Of a stretch of 64,000 nucleotides of DNA, positions 8,925 through 17,360 are shown one piece after another. The translations under genes were made by a program, and so were the position numbers. The number at the start of each line of letters is the position of its first letter. The first letter of the stretch is position 1. This DNA is from Sagittula sp. P11. Its GTDB lineage: Bacteria > Pseudomonadota > Alphaproteobacteria > Rhodobacterales > Rhodobacteraceae. The stretch spans positions 992,001 through 1,056,000 of the forward strand of contig NZ_CP021913.1 of assembly GCF_002814095.1 (NCBI RefSeq), in the 5' to 3' direction. The notes below the pieces were generated by a model. The model did not search any database. It was not told the DNA's origin and saw only the letters and a program-made list of their open reading frames with translations.

Positions 8925-9003
8925 CAAAATTACCGCTTGCTTTTGCTGCGTTCGCAAAGTAATAAAATTACCAATCTCGCCTAGAGATGACGCTTTTATT
9001 ACC
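8920..9003. promoter_or_regulatory. AT-rich operator-like repeats and putative promoter upstream of the MaoC gene
   Basis: Two short inverted repeats, GGTAA-N5-TTACC at 8920-8934 and GTAAT-AAA-ATTAC at 8959-8971, plus a third ATTACC at 8998-9003, share the core ATTACC (8929, 8967, 8998). A candidate promoter is TTGCTT (8937-8942), a 17-base spacer, and TAATAA (8960-8965), so the second repeat would cover the -10 box. This AT-rich block stands out in a high-GC region. I infer binding of a repressor or activator controlling the MaoC gene; the protein is not identifiable here. Confidence 0.5.
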
Positions 9004-9027
9004 AGACGGATGCTCATGGAGGGCAAG

Positions 9028-9471
9028 ATGTTGGACAACCTGCCACGCGGAACGATCTGCATCGAAGACATCGAGATGGGCATGACCCGTTACCTCCGGA
9101 AGCAGGTGACGGATCAGGATATCGAGATGTTCGCCGAGGTCTCCACCGACCGGAACCCGGTGCACCTCGACGACGCCTATGCGCAGGACACCATCTTCGA
9201 GGGCCGCATCGCCCATGGCATGCTGACCGCGGGGCTGATCTCCGCGGTCATCGGCGAACAGCTTCCCGGTCACGGCACCGTCTATCTCGGCCAGTCGCTG
9301 AAGTTCCTCGCGCCTGTGCGCCCGGGCGACACGGTCTATGCCGAGGTCAAGGTGACCGACATCGACATCGCAAAGCGCCGCGTGACGCTGGAGACGCACT
9401 GCTCGGTCGACGGCAAGAAGGTCGTCATCGGCGAAGCGAAGGTCCTCGCCCCCTCCCGCAAGTTCGACTAA
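9028..9471 (+). CDS. MaoC-family dehydratase, (R)-specific enoyl-CoA hydratase-like
   Basis: Hot-dog-fold protein of 147 residues likely to hydrate (R)-enoyl-CoA (PhaJ-like). It contains the catalytic Asp/His segment FAEVSTDRNPVHLDDAYA and the following IAHGMLTAGLIS, plus the C-terminal half typical of the fold (LAPVRPGDTVYAEVKV). Start chosen at ATG 9028 because GGAGGG (9018-9023) is well placed; ATG 9010 would add six residues but lacks such a site. The upstream AT-rich repeats suggest specific transcriptional control, and a perfect stem-loop terminator begins at the stop codon. CoA substrate and pathway (PHA or fatty-acid metabolism) are inferred. Confidence 0.9.
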   Translation: MLDNLPRGTICIEDIEMGMTRYLRKQVTDQDIEMFAEVSTDRNPVHLDDAYAQDTIFEGRIAHGMLTAGLISAVIGEQLPGHGTVYLGQSLKFLAPVRPGDTVYAEVKVTDIDIAKRRVTLETHCSVDGKKVVIGEAKVLAPSRKFD

Positions 9472-9498
9472 GCCGAAAAAGCCCCGTCTTTTTCGGCT
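9471..9498 (+). terminator. Intrinsic terminator after the MaoC gene
   Basis: Perfect 11-bp stem AGCCGAAAAAG / CTTTTTCGGCT (9471-9481 and 9488-9498) with loop CCCCGT, starting at the last base of the TAA stop. The A-tract and T-tract lie inside the stem, so it could work in both directions between the convergent MaoC and oxidoreductase genes. Confidence 0.75.
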
Positions 9499-9616
9499 GG
9501 TGGGCAGGCGAGTTTTCCAAAGGAAAACTCAGCGCCCACGCCCAACCCTGCCAGGCACACCACCCCGCGTTTCTCGGCTATTGGGCAAACACGCTTTCCA
9601 AAGGGAAACTCAGCGC
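9494..9616. repeat. Tandem imperfect copies of a palindrome-containing intergenic element
   Basis: Two units of about 42 bases begin at 9494 and 9575 (offset 81) and agree at about 34 of 42 positions. Each starts CGGCT, has a TTTCCAAAGG core and ends AAACTCAGCGC. In the first unit the core is a perfect 9-bp stem, GAGTTTTCC-AAA-GGAAAACTC (9510-9530); in the second the stem is shorter. The location between convergent stops fits a terminator-like or dispersed repeat element. Confidence 0.65.
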
Positions 9617-9645
9617 ACGCTCCCCACCCGGCGTGCCCACCGCGT

Positions 9646-10680
9646 TCACCCCAGCCTGAACCCTTCGGGGATCCCCTCGTCCCGACCGTCCAGCACCAGA
9701 TCGGCCATCACCTCCGCCACCTTGGGCGCCATGCCAAAGCCGATCTTGAACCCGCCGTTGGCGACGAAATGACCGTCGCGCCCCGGCCAGCCGCCCAGTA
9801 CCGGCGCTCGGGTCCGTGCCCGGGGCCGCACGCCCGCCCAGCGGGACACAACCTCCGCCCCTGACAGATCCGGCACGGCCTCTCGCGCCGCCGCGATCAG
9901 CTCCTCGCATTGCCCATCCAGCGCCGATCCGTCCTCGAAATCCCGTTCCGAGGTCGATCCGATGGCGACCGTCCCGTCCGCGTGCGGCACGATGTGCAAC
10001 CCGCCGACGAACAATTGCGGCGCCTCGCGCGCCTCGAACCGGAAAGCCGCCGACTGGCCCTTCACCCCGTCGCCGACCTTGCGCCCCAGCGCCTTCGACA
10101 GATCTACAAGGCCGCGCCAGCCGGTCGCCCAGATCACCGCGCCCGCGTCCTCCGCCTCCGGCACAACCGACACACCTTTCGCCTGAAGCGCCGCGACCAG
10201 CGCCGCGCAGGCCCGGCGCGGGTGCATGCGCGCGCTCAGCGTGTCGCGGATCAGCCAGCCCGACGGCGACACCGGCGCAAAGGGCCCGGCCTCCGACTGC
10301 GGCACCACCTCCCAGACCGCCCTGCCCTGCCACAGCGCGGATGCGCCTTCGCCCCGCGCGCGCGCCAGCGCCAGCCCGGCCTCGTCCGCCACGGGTTGCA
10401 GCCGCCCCGTCTGGGCATAGCCGGCAGAGACGCCGCCCAAGGCCTCGACCTCCTGCCAGAACCGCTCCGCCATCAGCAGGCTCTCCAGCTGGAAGGCCTT
10501 CTTCTCGTTCCAGTTCTCCGGGACATGCGGTGCCAGAGCCCCCACCAACCCGCCCGAGGACCCTGCCCCGGCGCCATGGGGATCGACCAGCTGCACCCGC
10601 GTCCCGCGTTGCACCAGCGACCAGGCGATCGAGAGCCCGAAGATCCCCGCGCCCCGGATCGTCACGTCCACGCTTGCCAT
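9646..10680 (-). CDS. FAD-dependent oxidoreductase (DAO family), MnmC C-domain-like or glycine/D-amino-acid oxidase
   Basis: 344-residue flavoprotein. The N-terminal Rossmann motif IRGAGIFGLSIAW binds FAD ADP, followed by GAGSSGGLVGALAPH. The end has the DAO-family HFVANGGFKIGFGMAPKVAE segment. It diverges from an MnmD-type methyltransferase gene only about 50 bases away. In E. coli these two activities form one protein, MnmC: the oxidoreductase half converts cmnm5(s2)U to nm5(s2)U, and the MnmD half methylates it to mnm5(s2)U in tRNA wobble positions. The context makes the MnmC(o) role attractive, but a glycine- or D-amino-acid oxidase cannot be excluded by sequence alone. Confidence 0.85.
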   Translation of the reverse strand: MASVDVTIRGAGIFGLSIAWSLVQRGTRVQLVDPHGAGAGSSGGLVGALAPHVPENWNEKKAFQLESLLMAERFWQEVEALGGVSAGYAQTGRLQPVADEAGLALARARGEGASALWQGRAVWEVVPQSEAGPFAPVSPSGWLIRDTLSARMHPRRACAALVAALQAKGVSVVPEAEDAGAVIWATGWRGLVDLSKALGRKVGDGVKGQSAAFRFEAREAPQLFVGGLHIVPHADGTVAIGSTSERDFEDGSALDGQCEELIAAAREAVPDLSGAEVVSRWAGVRPRARTRAPVLGGWPGRDGHFVANGGFKIGFGMAPKVAEVMADLVLDGRDEGIPEGFRLG

Positions 10681-10729
10681 TGCCGTCTCCCCGCGTCACA
10701 TCTCGGCACATCCCATAAGGACTTCCCCG

Positions 10730-11398
10730 ATGGCCGACCAGAGCCCCGCGCTCGACTGGCGCGACGACATCCCCGTGTCGACCCGTTTCGACGACCCCTA
10801 CTACTCGCTCGAGAACGGGCTGGAGGAGACGCGCCATGTCTTCCTGTCCGGCAACGGCCTGCCGGAGCGGTTCCGTGACGGGTTCCACATTGCCGAGCTG
10901 GGCTTCGGCACGGGGCTGAACCTGCTCGCCGCGCTCGACCTCTGGCGCAGGACCGGCCAGCAGGGCCGCCTGAGGTTCACCAGTTTCGAGGCGTATCCGC
11001 TGGACGGCGCGCAGATGATCCGCGCGCAATCCGCCTTCCCCGCGGTGGCGGAGGTCGCCCACGATCTCGCCCCCCACTGGCAGGACCGCGCCACGCGGAT
11101 CACCCTGCCCGACCTCGACTTCACCCTCGTCACCGGCGACGCGCGCGAGACGCTGCCGCGCTGGGACGGCCTGGCCGACGCATGGTTCCTCGACGGCTTC
11201 GCCCCGGCCCGCAATCCCGAACTCTGGGTGCCCGACCTCATGGCCGAGGTCGCCCGCCACATGGCCCCCGGCGCCACCGCCGCCAGCTACACCGCCGCGG
11301 GGCACGTCCGCCGCGCGCTGGCCGAGGCGGGCCTCGACGTGACCCGGCAGCCGGGATATGGCCGCAAGCGCCACATGACGACGGCAAAGAAGCCCTGA
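10730..11398 (+). CDS. mnmD: tRNA (mnm5s2U34)-methyltransferase MnmD domain protein
   Basis: 222-residue SAM-dependent methyltransferase equal to the N-terminal half of E. coli MnmC. Hallmarks are the start WRDDIPVSTRFDDPYYS, the SAM loop ELGFGTGLNLLAALDLW and the catalytic signature WFLDGFAPARNPELW. It probably methylates nm5U34 to mnm5U34 in tRNAs. The gene diverges from an FAD oxidoreductase resembling the other MnmC half and is followed one base later by an EamA transporter gene, probably on the same transcript. Confidence 0.92.
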   Translation: MADQSPALDWRDDIPVSTRFDDPYYSLENGLEETRHVFLSGNGLPERFRDGFHIAELGFGTGLNLLAALDLWRRTGQQGRLRFTSFEAYPLDGAQMIRAQSAFPAVAEVAHDLAPHWQDRATRITLPDLDFTLVTGDARETLPRWDGLADAWFLDGFAPARNPELWVPDLMAEVARHMAPGATAASYTAAGHVRRALAEAGLDVTRQPGYGRKRHMTTAKKP

Positions 11399-11399
11399 C

Positions 11400-12266
11400 A
11401 TGACCGAACAGAACACCCGCCTCGGCATCCTCCTGATGGTTGCCACGACCTTCGTCTTCGCCATGCAGGACGGGCTCTCGCGGCACCTCGCGACGGAATA
11501 CAACGTCATGATGGTGGTGATGCTGCGCTACTGGTTCTTCGCGGCCTTCGTCATCGCCGTGGCCGCGCGCCAGCCCGGCGGCCTGCGCCGCGCCACCCGC
11601 AGCGGCCACCCGCTGGTGCAATGCTTCCGCGGCGCGCTGCTGGTGGTCGAGATCAACGTGATGGTGCTGGCCTTCGTCTTCCTCGGCCTCGTGGAAAGCC
11701 ACGCCGTCTTTGCCTGTTACCCGCTTCTGGTTGCGGCGCTCTCCGGCCCGGTGCTGGGCGAAAAGGTCGGCTGGCGGCGGTGGGCGGCCATCGGCGTGGG
11801 CTTCGTCGGCGTGATCGTGATCCTTCAGCCCTCGGGCGGGGTGTTCTCCCCCTACGCCGCGATCCCGCTGCTGGCGGCGCTGATGTTCAGCCTTTACGCG
11901 CTGCTCACCCGCTATGTCGCGCGGACCGATACGGCGGCGACCTCGTTCTTCTACACCGGCACGGCGGGCGCCATCGTGGCCACCGCGATCGGCCTGTGGT
12001 TCTGGGAGCCGATGACCGCCCCCGACTGGGGCTGGATGGGGCTCCTGTGCCTGACCGGCGCGCTGGGGCACTGGTTCATGATCCGCGCCTACGAGGTGGC
12101 CGAGGCCAGCGCCGTCCAGCCCTTCGCCTACCTGCAACTGGTCTTCGCCAGCACGCTCGGGCTGATCGCCTTCAACGAAACGCTGCGCACCAACGTGGTG
12201 ATCGGCGCGGCGATGATCGTCGCCGCCGGGCTCTTCACCCTCTGGCGCGCCCGCGTCAAAGGCTGA
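11400..12266 (+). CDS. DMT-superfamily EamA-type transporter
   Basis: 288-residue inner-membrane protein with about ten hydrophobic segments arranged as two EamA repeats (residues ~8-140 and ~150-285). Typical features are VFAMQDGLSRHLA in the first helix, the FLGLVESHAVFACYPLLVA repeat end and AEASAVQPFAYLQLVFASTLG in the second half. Members export or import metabolites such as amino acids; the substrate is unknown. The start follows the mnmD stop after a single base, so expression is probably coupled. Confidence 0.92.
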   Translation: MTEQNTRLGILLMVATTFVFAMQDGLSRHLATEYNVMMVVMLRYWFFAAFVIAVAARQPGGLRRATRSGHPLVQCFRGALLVVEINVMVLAFVFLGLVESHAVFACYPLLVAALSGPVLGEKVGWRRWAAIGVGFVGVIVILQPSGGVFSPYAAIPLLAALMFSLYALLTRYVARTDTAATSFFYTGTAGAIVATAIGLWFWEPMTAPDWGWMGLLCLTGALGHWFMIRAYEVAEASAVQPFAYLQLVFASTLGLIAFNETLRTNVVIGAAMIVAAGLFTLWRARVKG

Positions 12267-12374
12267 TCCCTGGCGTCCGGCGCGTCACGCCGCCACCTGC
12301 CCGAGGCGCAGGCCGCAAGGCCGGGGCCGAGACACCCGGCATGGGCGCCCGACAGGGCGCACATTCCGCAAGGT

Positions 12375-14339
12375 TCAGTCTGCCACCACCGACCGCGCCA
12401 GCATCGACGCGCCGACCAATTCCTCGGAAAACGGCACCGGCAGGGGCTCCTTGCCCAGCCGCGCGCGATAGACCGGCAGGCTTTCCGCCACCCGCATCAC
12501 GTAGTTGCGGGTTTCGTCGAAGGGGATCATCTCGATCCAGTCGACCACGTCCACCGCGCCGTTCCGCGGGTCGCCAAACTCCGCCATCCAACGCAGCGGA
12601 CGCGACGGCCCGGCGTTGTAGCCCGCGGCCATCATCACCACGTTGCCGTCGAAGGTGTCCGCCAGCCCGGCCAGGTAGGTCGATCCCAGCGTCGCGTTGT
12701 ACGCCGGATCGGACAGCAACCGCGCCGCATCGTAGGTTTCGCCCACCTTGGCGGCAACCTCGCGGGCGGTGCCGGGCATCAGCTGCATGAAGCCGCGCGC
12801 GCCTGCGCCCGAGATCACGCCGGGATCGAACTCCGACTCGCGCCGCGCGATGGCCAGCACCAGCTCCTTCGGCACCGGGTATTCCGTGCCCACCACTTCC
12901 GGGTGCAGCGCGTAATACGGCCCCGCCAGCTCAATCCCGAACTGCGCCGCGCGCTTGCCCAGCATCACCTGGATGTGCGGGCGCTTCATCTCGGCCAGCA
13001 TGTCGCCCATCTGGCCCATGCCCGTGCGGTCCTGGCTTTCTGCAAGATGCGTCAGGAAGCGTTCGCCCAGGTCGATCTCCCCCGCCGCCAGCAGCAGGAT
13101 CCCCGCCTGAAAGACCGTCGACTTGGCAAACCCGGCCTCGCGCCAGTCCGGGAAATCCTCCTCGCCGGACAAGAGCGGGTTCACAGGGATGCCGCCCCGT
13201 TCCGCCGCGAGCAGCCCGTAGAAGGACGTCTGGAACGCCGCGCCTTCGGTGTAGGCCGCCTGCGCGCCCTCCGCATCGCCCGTGGCCTCCAGCGCCCGGC
13301 CCAGCCAGTAGCCCGCCCGGCCGACGGAGATAGGGGTCCACACCGCCTCCCGGAAGTTGCGGAAGTGCTGCACGGCCAGGTCCGCGCGGCCAAGGAACTG
13401 CATGGCGAGGTAACCCGACAGCCACTCCAGCTCCGCGAACTCGGAGCCTTCGACAAGGTAATGCCGCGACGCGATCTCGTAGGCCTCGTCATAGGCGCCC
13501 GCCCGCATCCGCATCCGCGCGAGGTCCACCCGCTCGTTCGCCCAGGCCCAGGGCTCGCCCAGCCCTGCCAGCGAGGTGGACCGCTCCTTCAGCAGCTCGA
13601 TCGCCTCGTCGCGGCGCCCCTTGCGCACCCGCCACAGGAACCGCTCGTAGGCCAGCCCGGCGTTGTCCGCCAGTTCCTCAGGCACGCGGGAGATCAGCGA
13701 ATCGACGTTGCCGACCGCCGCGCGCAGGCCCATGCGCGCCTCGGCCAGCGCGCGCCAGCCATCGTCGGCGAAAGGCAGCATGGCGGTGGCGTTCTGGCTC
13801 CAGCCGTTCCACAGCGCCATGTCCAGACGCGCGATGTGGTGCGGCTTCAGGATCTCGCCCCAGGTCGCCATGAAGGCGCGGCGCTCGTCGCTGGTCAGCG
13901 ACAGCGTCCGCCAGGCCAGCACGATGTCCGCCTGCGCCAACCCCTCGTCGCCTTCGGTCATGTGCACCCGCGCCAGCGCCAGTGCGCCCGCGCCGGACTG
14001 CGGCTGGTGATCCGAGAAGAAGTGCTGGATCTGCGCATTCGTCGCCTCGTCGGCCATGATCGGCTCCGACTTCTCGCGCAGGTAGTCCATGCCCGGCCAG
14101 TCGGGGTTGCGGGCGATGAAGTCCATGACCTCTTCCGAATCCCCCCGCCCCGACCGCAGCGCGTGCCACAGGATGACATCGACCGCGATCTGGCCGTCGC
14201 CACGCGCCTCGATCTGGGCGGCGGCCCAGTTTCCGGTGCGCATCGACTGCATGGCCTTGGCCAGCGCCTGCCCGCTCTCCTGCGCGGCGGCGGCCATGCT
14301 GGTGCATATCAACAGCAAAACGGCTAGAAGGCGCGACAT
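12375..14339 (-). CDS. Soluble lytic murein transglycosylase (Slt70-like)
   Basis: 654-residue periplasmic enzyme cleaving the MurNAc-GlcNAc bond of peptidoglycan with 1,6-anhydro product formation. A signal peptide (MSRLLAVLLLICTSMAAAAQE) precedes a long alpha-helical superhelix. The C-terminal SLT domain, about residues 495-630, has the catalytic Glu in ARRESEFDPGVIS and the family motif GARGFMQLMPGTA, with MAAGYNAGPSRPLRW later. It diverges from dapA across a 142-base gap. Confidence 0.94.
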   Translation of the reverse strand: MSRLLAVLLLICTSMAAAAQESGQALAKAMQSMRTGNWAAAQIEARGDGQIAVDVILWHALRSGRGDSEEVMDFIARNPDWPGMDYLREKSEPIMADEATNAQIQHFFSDHQPQSGAGALALARVHMTEGDEGLAQADIVLAWRTLSLTSDERRAFMATWGEILKPHHIARLDMALWNGWSQNATAMLPFADDGWRALAEARMGLRAAVGNVDSLISRVPEELADNAGLAYERFLWRVRKGRRDEAIELLKERSTSLAGLGEPWAWANERVDLARMRMRAGAYDEAYEIASRHYLVEGSEFAELEWLSGYLAMQFLGRADLAVQHFRNFREAVWTPISVGRAGYWLGRALEATGDAEGAQAAYTEGAAFQTSFYGLLAAERGGIPVNPLLSGEEDFPDWREAGFAKSTVFQAGILLLAAGEIDLGERFLTHLAESQDRTGMGQMGDMLAEMKRPHIQVMLGKRAAQFGIELAGPYYALHPEVVGTEYPVPKELVLAIARRESEFDPGVISGAGARGFMQLMPGTAREVAAKVGETYDAARLLSDPAYNATLGSTYLAGLADTFDGNVVMMAAGYNAGPSRPLRWMAEFGDPRNGAVDVVDWIEMIPFDETRNYVMRVAESLPVYRARLGKEPLPVPFSEELVGASMLARSVVAD

Positions 14340-14481
14340 GAGCTTGCAATTCCCGCAATGAAACTTAATAGACCCCTCCGGAGGATATCGCCCGCACTCA
14401 TGGCTTCAACTCACATTCCCGCTGGGTCGGCGGAAATTCTCCACAAGCGACGACGAACCCGAAACAACAAAGGAGCGTGAG

Positions 14482-15357
14482 ATGTTCAAGGGATCGATGC
14501 CTGCCCTGGTCACGCCGTTCAAGGACGGCGCGGTGGATTTCGACACGCTCAAACAGCTTGTCGACTGGCACGTCGACCAGGGGAGCCACGGGCTGGTGCC
14601 CGTCGGCACGACCGGCGAAAGCCCGACGCTGACCCATGACGAGCACGAAGAGGTCATCCGCTGCGTGGTCGAGGCCGCCGCAGGACGCATTCCGGTCATC
14701 GCCGGGGCCGGGTCGAACAACACTGACGAGGCCGTGCGCTTCATGGTCTACGCGCAGACCGTCGGCGCCGATGGGGCGCTGGTGGTGACGCCCTACTACA
14801 ACAAGCCGACGCAGGCCGGGATGATTGCGCACTTCAAGGCGGTGCACGATGCCGCCGACCTGCCGATCATCATCTACAACATCCCCGGCCGCTCGGCCGT
14901 GGACATGAGCCCGGAAACCATGGGCGAACTGGCCAAGCTGCCGCGCATCGTCGGCGTCAAGGACGCCACCGGCGACCTCGCGCGCGTCTGCAAGCAGCGC
15001 ATCACCTGCGGCAAGGACTTCATCCAGCTCTCGGGCGAGGATGGCACCGCGCACGGCTTCAACGCCCAGGGGGGTGTCGGCATGATCTCCGTCACCGCCA
15101 ACGTGGCGCCCGCCCTCTGCGCGCAGATGCAGGAGGCCTGCCTCGCCGGTGACTACGCCGCGGCGCTCGACCTGCAGGACCGGCTCATGCCGCTGCACCA
15201 GGCGATCTTCCTCGAGCCGGGGCTCTGCGGCGCGAAATACGCCATGTCGCGGGTCGGCCTCTGCGCCGAGGACATGCGCCTGCCGCTCCTGCCGGTCACC
15301 GAGCCGGTGCGCGAGCGGATCGATGCGGGCCTGCGCCACGCCGGGCTGCTGAACTGA
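14482..15357 (+). CDS. dapA: 4-hydroxy-tetrahydrodipicolinate synthase
   Basis: TIM-barrel aldolase condensing pyruvate with aspartate semialdehyde, the first committed step of lysine and meso-diaminopimelate synthesis. 291 residues, standard length. Active-site features: [14 protein letters not shown] (Thr pair), [14 protein letters not shown] (Tyr) and [13 protein letters not shown] (Schiff-base Lys). GGAG-like sequence (AAAGGAGCG) precedes the ATG. It overlaps the next gene by TGATG at 15355-15359. dapB lies separately at 27.2-28.0 kb, so the pathway is dispersed within the window. Confidence 0.97.
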   Translation: MFKGSMPALVTPFKDGAVDFDTLKQLVDWHVDQGSHGLVPVGTTGESPTLTHDEHEEVIRCVVEAAAGRIPVIAGAGSNNTDEAVRFMVYAQTVGADGALVVTPYYNKPTQAGMIAHFKAVHDAADLPIIIYNIPGRSAVDMSPETMGELAKLPRIVGVKDATGDLARVCKQRITCGKDFIQLSGEDGTAHGFNAQGGVGMISVTANVAPALCAQMQEACLAGDYAAALDLQDRLMPLHQAIFLEPGLCGAKYAMSRVGLCAEDMRLPLLPVTEPVRERIDAGLRHAGLLN

Positions 15358-15683
15358 TGACGAACCGGGCCGGGATATCGTTTTTCGGCCCGAACCCGCT
15401 GCGCGCGCGGCGGCGCATCTTCCTTGCGACGGCCGCGGGCGCTCTTGTGCTACTCGGTCTCGACGTGGCGCTGCACGGCCTCGATGGCAGGGGCCCGCTG
15501 ATCGTCGCCTCTCAGGTGCTGTCTGCAGTGGCACTCTACGTCCTCGTCTTCCGGCTGGTGCATCCGGCCATCATCCGCTGGATGCTGGCGCGGACGCGCA
15601 AGGGCTCCGCCCGCAGGCTGTCCCGTTTCACGCGATGGTATCTCGGCACGGGCGTCAGCGATACGCCTTCAGACCCACGGTGA
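15357..15683 (+). CDS. Small two-helix membrane protein of unknown function
   Basis: 108 residues, translationally coupled to dapA by TGATG overlap. Two hydrophobic segments (FLATAAGALVLLGLDVALHG and LIVASQVLSAVALYVLVFRL) are followed by a strongly basic tail (RTRKGSARRLSRFTRWYLG). Its last 29 bases overlap the 3' end of the DUF2252 gene on the other strand. No family recognised; probably an inner-membrane protein. Confidence 0.68.
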   Translation: MTNRAGISFFGPNPLRARRRIFLATAAGALVLLGLDVALHGLDGRGPLIVASQVLSAVALYVLVFRLVHPAIIRWMLARTRKGSARRLSRFTRWYLGTGVSDTPSDPR

Positions 15684-17121
15684 ACGCGCCCAGCTTCAGG
15701 TCGCGCTTGTAATAGGCGTGATCGCGGTCCAGCCGCTTCACCGCCTCCTTCGCGAACCCCAGAACGTCGTCGACGAACAGATCGAACGGCTCCATCGCCT
15801 CGAGGATGCGCGGCTCGATCCGGTAGTCGAGCTGCCCGGCATCGTCGGACCGCGCATGCGCCTGCGCCAGGGCACGGCCACAGGCGGCGGCATAGCGCTT
15901 CCAGCTCTTCTTCGACAGGTCGTCGAGGTCGATGTCCTCGCGGAACGGCGCGCGCTCCCGCGACATGAAGCTGACGCCGTCGATCTCCACGTTGCCGTAG
16001 AACACGTCGCCGTTGGCCAGATGCACCGCCTGCCCGTGGGCAATGCGGTCGCCCTCCTCGCCGGCGTGGAAGTCGTTGGCGGGCACCAGTCCTTCCAGCG
16101 CCGAGCGGCGGGCGCGCTTGAACTCCACGATCAGGTCGTCAGTGGCATCCTCCGACGGCCCTTCCAGCAGCACGTAGTACCGCGCCAGCCCCAGCGAGGC
16201 CGTGCCCTGTCCGTGACGCAGGCAGACGTCCTTGACCTTCAGGCGGTTCACGCGGCCCGACTTCTCGACCCCTGCGGCCTTCGCCAACTGGTCGACATAA
16301 CCCTGGAACTCCTCGACCCGGGTGGTCAGCGGCGTCAGCTCGTGGTTGGCGCGGAAACCCAGCCCGTTTTCAGACAGGTAGCGGTCCCAGAGCCAGTCCT
16401 TGCGGCTCTCCCGCGCCTCCTCGAAGAGCTTGCGGATCACCTTCGGCGAATTGTCCTGCCGCATCTGCTGGCTCGATTCCGTGTCGTGCCGCGCGTAGAA
16501 GGCGATGCCCTCGCGATATCCCTTGATGAAGCGGCGCGCGATCTTCAGCCGGTGCTTCTCCTTCAGGTCGCCCTCTTCCTCGGCGGCCAGCAGGAAGCCG
16601 GTCACGCCGCGCTTCAGGTCCCAGGTGAAGGGGCCATAGACCACGTCGTCGAAATCGTTCACCCCGAAGATCGGCGCGTTGTCCGCGTTGGGCATCACGC
16701 CGAAGTTCTCGGGATGCACGTCGCCCAGAACAAGCACCGTGGGCATCCGCGCGTCGTCCCCCACCATGTCGCGGTGAAACAGCAGCGATGTGCCCCGGAA
16801 GAAGGAAAACCGGCTGTCCGCCAGCTTGCGGAACTTGGCATCCGCGCCGTCGGACTTCTGCGAGATCCGCACGGCGTGATCCTCGATAATCGTCTCGCGC
16901 ACGTGGCGCCGCCGTGCCTCGCCGGTCAGGTTGCAGGGCCGCATGACGCAGGGATCCTCGACGAACCGTTTCGCGAGACGGCGGTAATCCTCGACCCGGC
17001 TCTTCAGTTCGGTCACGGGGTTCTCGGCGGGCGTCTTGACGGACGGGGCCCGCTTTGCCTCCTTCGAATTGCCGGATGCGGATTTCGGTTTCTGCTGCCG
17101 TTCCTTCGCCTGCGTGGCCAC
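15655..17121 (-). CDS. DUF2252 domain protein, kinase-like fold suspected
   Basis: 488 residues. The first ~35 are Lys/Ala/Ser-rich and probably disordered, followed by the DUF2252 domain. It has VLVLGDVHPENFGV and VNDFDDVVYGPFTWDLKR, which resemble the catalytic HxDxxxxN and metal-binding segments of aminoglycoside-phosphotransferase-like enzymes; the biochemical role is unproven. MATQAKERQQ is the natural start, with GGAGGGA upstream (reverse complement of TCCCTCC at about 17126-17132). Convergent with, and overlapping by 29 bases, the small membrane protein gene. Confidence 0.9.
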   Translation of the reverse strand: MATQAKERQQKPKSASGNSKEAKRAPSVKTPAENPVTELKSRVEDYRRLAKRFVEDPCVMRPCNLTGEARRRHVRETIIEDHAVRISQKSDGADAKFRKLADSRFSFFRGTSLLFHRDMVGDDARMPTVLVLGDVHPENFGVMPNADNAPIFGVNDFDDVVYGPFTWDLKRGVTGFLLAAEEEGDLKEKHRLKIARRFIKGYREGIAFYARHDTESSQQMRQDNSPKVIRKLFEEARESRKDWLWDRYLSENGLGFRANHELTPLTTRVEEFQGYVDQLAKAAGVEKSGRVNRLKVKDVCLRHGQGTASLGLARYYVLLEGPSEDATDDLIVEFKRARRSALEGLVPANDFHAGEEGDRIAHGQAVHLANGDVFYGNVEIDGVSFMSRERAPFREDIDLDDLSKKSWKRYAAACGRALAQAHARSDDAGQLDYRIEPRILEAMEPFDLFVDDVLGFAKEAVKRLDRDHAYYKRDLKLGAFTVGLKAYR

Positions 17122-17236
17122 TGGTCCCTCCTGTCATCTGTCAGGAGCGCAACGCAGCCCCGCGCCGCTTCGTTCCGGCAGCCAGGGCGGCGCACAGCCC
17201 CGCCCTGCATGGCCGCGCGCCCCTTCCAAACGGCAG

Positions 17237-17268
17237 ACAAAAGAAAAGGCCGGGACAATGCCCCGGCC
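17237..17268 (-). terminator. Intrinsic terminator downstream of the M16 peptidase genes
   Basis: On the minus strand a 7-bp GC stem (GGCCGGG/CCCGGCC, 17248-17254 with 17262-17268) and a 7-base loop are followed by the run TTTTCTTTTGT. It lies about 100 bases after the end of the second M16 gene and just before the DUF2252 gene, so it should separate the two transcripts. Confidence 0.75.
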
Positions 17269-17360
17269 CGTTCCTGCGTCCTGGCCCAAAGACCTGAGGG
17301 GGTTTCCGGAGGGCTGAACCCCCGGCGGACTACCTGCACTGCACGCGCAGGCGATGCCCC

